From a virus, in IMG/VR virus record IMGVR_UViG_3300030520_000675, positions 1-21,820 of that record: DNA of 21,820 nucleotides. One strand, 5' to 3'. Shown one piece after another: positions 21,601 to 21,820 of the stretch; the stretch's first letter is position 1, and each line of letters opens with the position of its first letter. A program made the translations under genes and the position numbers. The notes beneath the pieces were generated by a model. That model searched no databases. It had not been told where the DNA came from and saw only the letters and a list, made by a program, of their open reading frames with translations.

Positions 21601-21740
21601 TTCTTCTTGTCGTATTTCGCGCGCCAGGCGGGTGAGCCGAACTTCAGTTTTTCGCCCGGTTTCGTTTCTTCGGTTTCTTCTTCGGGTTCTTTCGTCCCCA
21701 TCTTCCGCATGATCATTTCTGCCGCTTGGCCTTTAGCCAC
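21597..21740 (-). CDS. Tiny charged protein, MAKG family (47 aa)
   Basis: The GTG-started frame encodes MAKGQAAEMIMRKMGTKEPE, then an acidic Glu/Thr run and a C-terminal KLKFGSPAWRAKYDKKK. It is supported by three things: overlap of its TGA with the ATG of the 60-aa gene (ATGA), eight-base overlap with the gene before it, and likeness of its first 13 residues to the 73-aa protein (MAKGMAADRLKKK). The function is unknown. An ATG at codon 9 is an alternative start but would discard the shared MAKG beginning. Confidence 0.62.
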   Translation of the reverse strand: MAKGQAAEMIMRKMGTKEPEEETEETKPGEKLKFGSPAWRAKYDKKK

Positions 21741-21820
21741 GAGATCTCACTTTCTTGCGGCCCTTGGCGATCACCTTCGCTTTGGCCGCGTCGTATTTCT
21801 TGAGGGGGTGTGGTGCGGGA
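21733..21820 (-). CDS. C-terminal end of a basic protein (partial, 5' part outside window)
   Basis: The last 28 codons of a frame that enters from beyond the right edge read PAPHPLKKYDAAKAKVIAKG followed by RKKVRSRG and TAA. The strongly basic Lys/Ala composition matches the small genes that follow, and the stop overlaps the next GTG start by eight bases (GTGGCTAA). The other two minus-strand frames here either stop (TGA near 21774) or read through into the middle of the next gene, so this is the best candidate. Nothing can be said about function. Confidence 0.5.
   Translation of the reverse strand, partial: PAPHPLKKYDAAKAKVIAKGRKKVRSRG

Overview
The window is one dense stretch of a tailed-phage (or prophage) virion-structure module. 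All 22 supported genes lie on the minus strand, so the module reads from position 21820 towards position 1, and the genes at both ends run off the window. I saw no tRNA, integrase, replication or regulatory genes, and no gene on the plus strand. Sampled lines are roughly 53-70% GC. Shine-Dalgarno sequences of the AGGAG type precede several genes. Gene content points to a short-tailed (podovirus-type) phage: there is a terminase, portal, scaffold, major capsid protein, a T7 gp11/P22 gp4-like adaptor and a long beta-rich nozzle-type tail protein, but no tail tube, tape measure or frameshifted tail chaperones. Several small genes resemble, from memory of the families, proteins common in phages of Actinobacteria: a GHL15-like glycosidase, a small membrane protein just before the portal, the 145-residue CIISGR protein and the 73-residue basic protein. 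A high-GC Gram-positive host is therefore my best guess. It is an inference and was not tested by any search.

Layout in transcription order. (1) 21820-21191: the tail of an unknown basic protein, then three tiny genes (47, 60 and 73 aa). (2) 21189-19315: a 624-aa two-domain peptidoglycan hydrolase (lysozyme-like plus M15-type metallopeptidase). (3) 19318-16287: large terminase, then four small genes, including a SAP-like-tailed protein, a protein made of five ~22-residue beta repeats, and a one-helix membrane protein. (4) 16286-11526: portal, scaffold, major capsid protein and a small beta-rich presumed decoration protein. (5) 11526-8337: an unknown 170-aa protein and a host-contact island (fibre with a perfect 10-residue repeat, GHL15-like glycosidase, CBM-like jelly roll). 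(6) 8336-5096: adaptor, nozzle-type tail protein with an inserted beta domain, and a small fibre-like protein. (7) 5087-1: four Ala/Gln/Lys-rich proteins of 109, 217, 425 and at least 942 aa, placed where short-tailed phages encode internal (ejection) proteins.

Most genes are joined by TGATG, ATGA, TAATG or back-to-back stop/start junctions, which suggests translational coupling along a long message. The exceptions are scaffold, capsid and decoration genes. Each of these has its own AGGAG site, and two of the gaps around them hold GC-rich hairpins, which fits separate tuning of the most abundant proteins. The features most worth a second look are the five-repeat 111-aa protein, the decapeptide-repeat fibre with its enzyme neighbours, the domain inserted in the nozzle protein, and the very large open-ended protein at the left edge.
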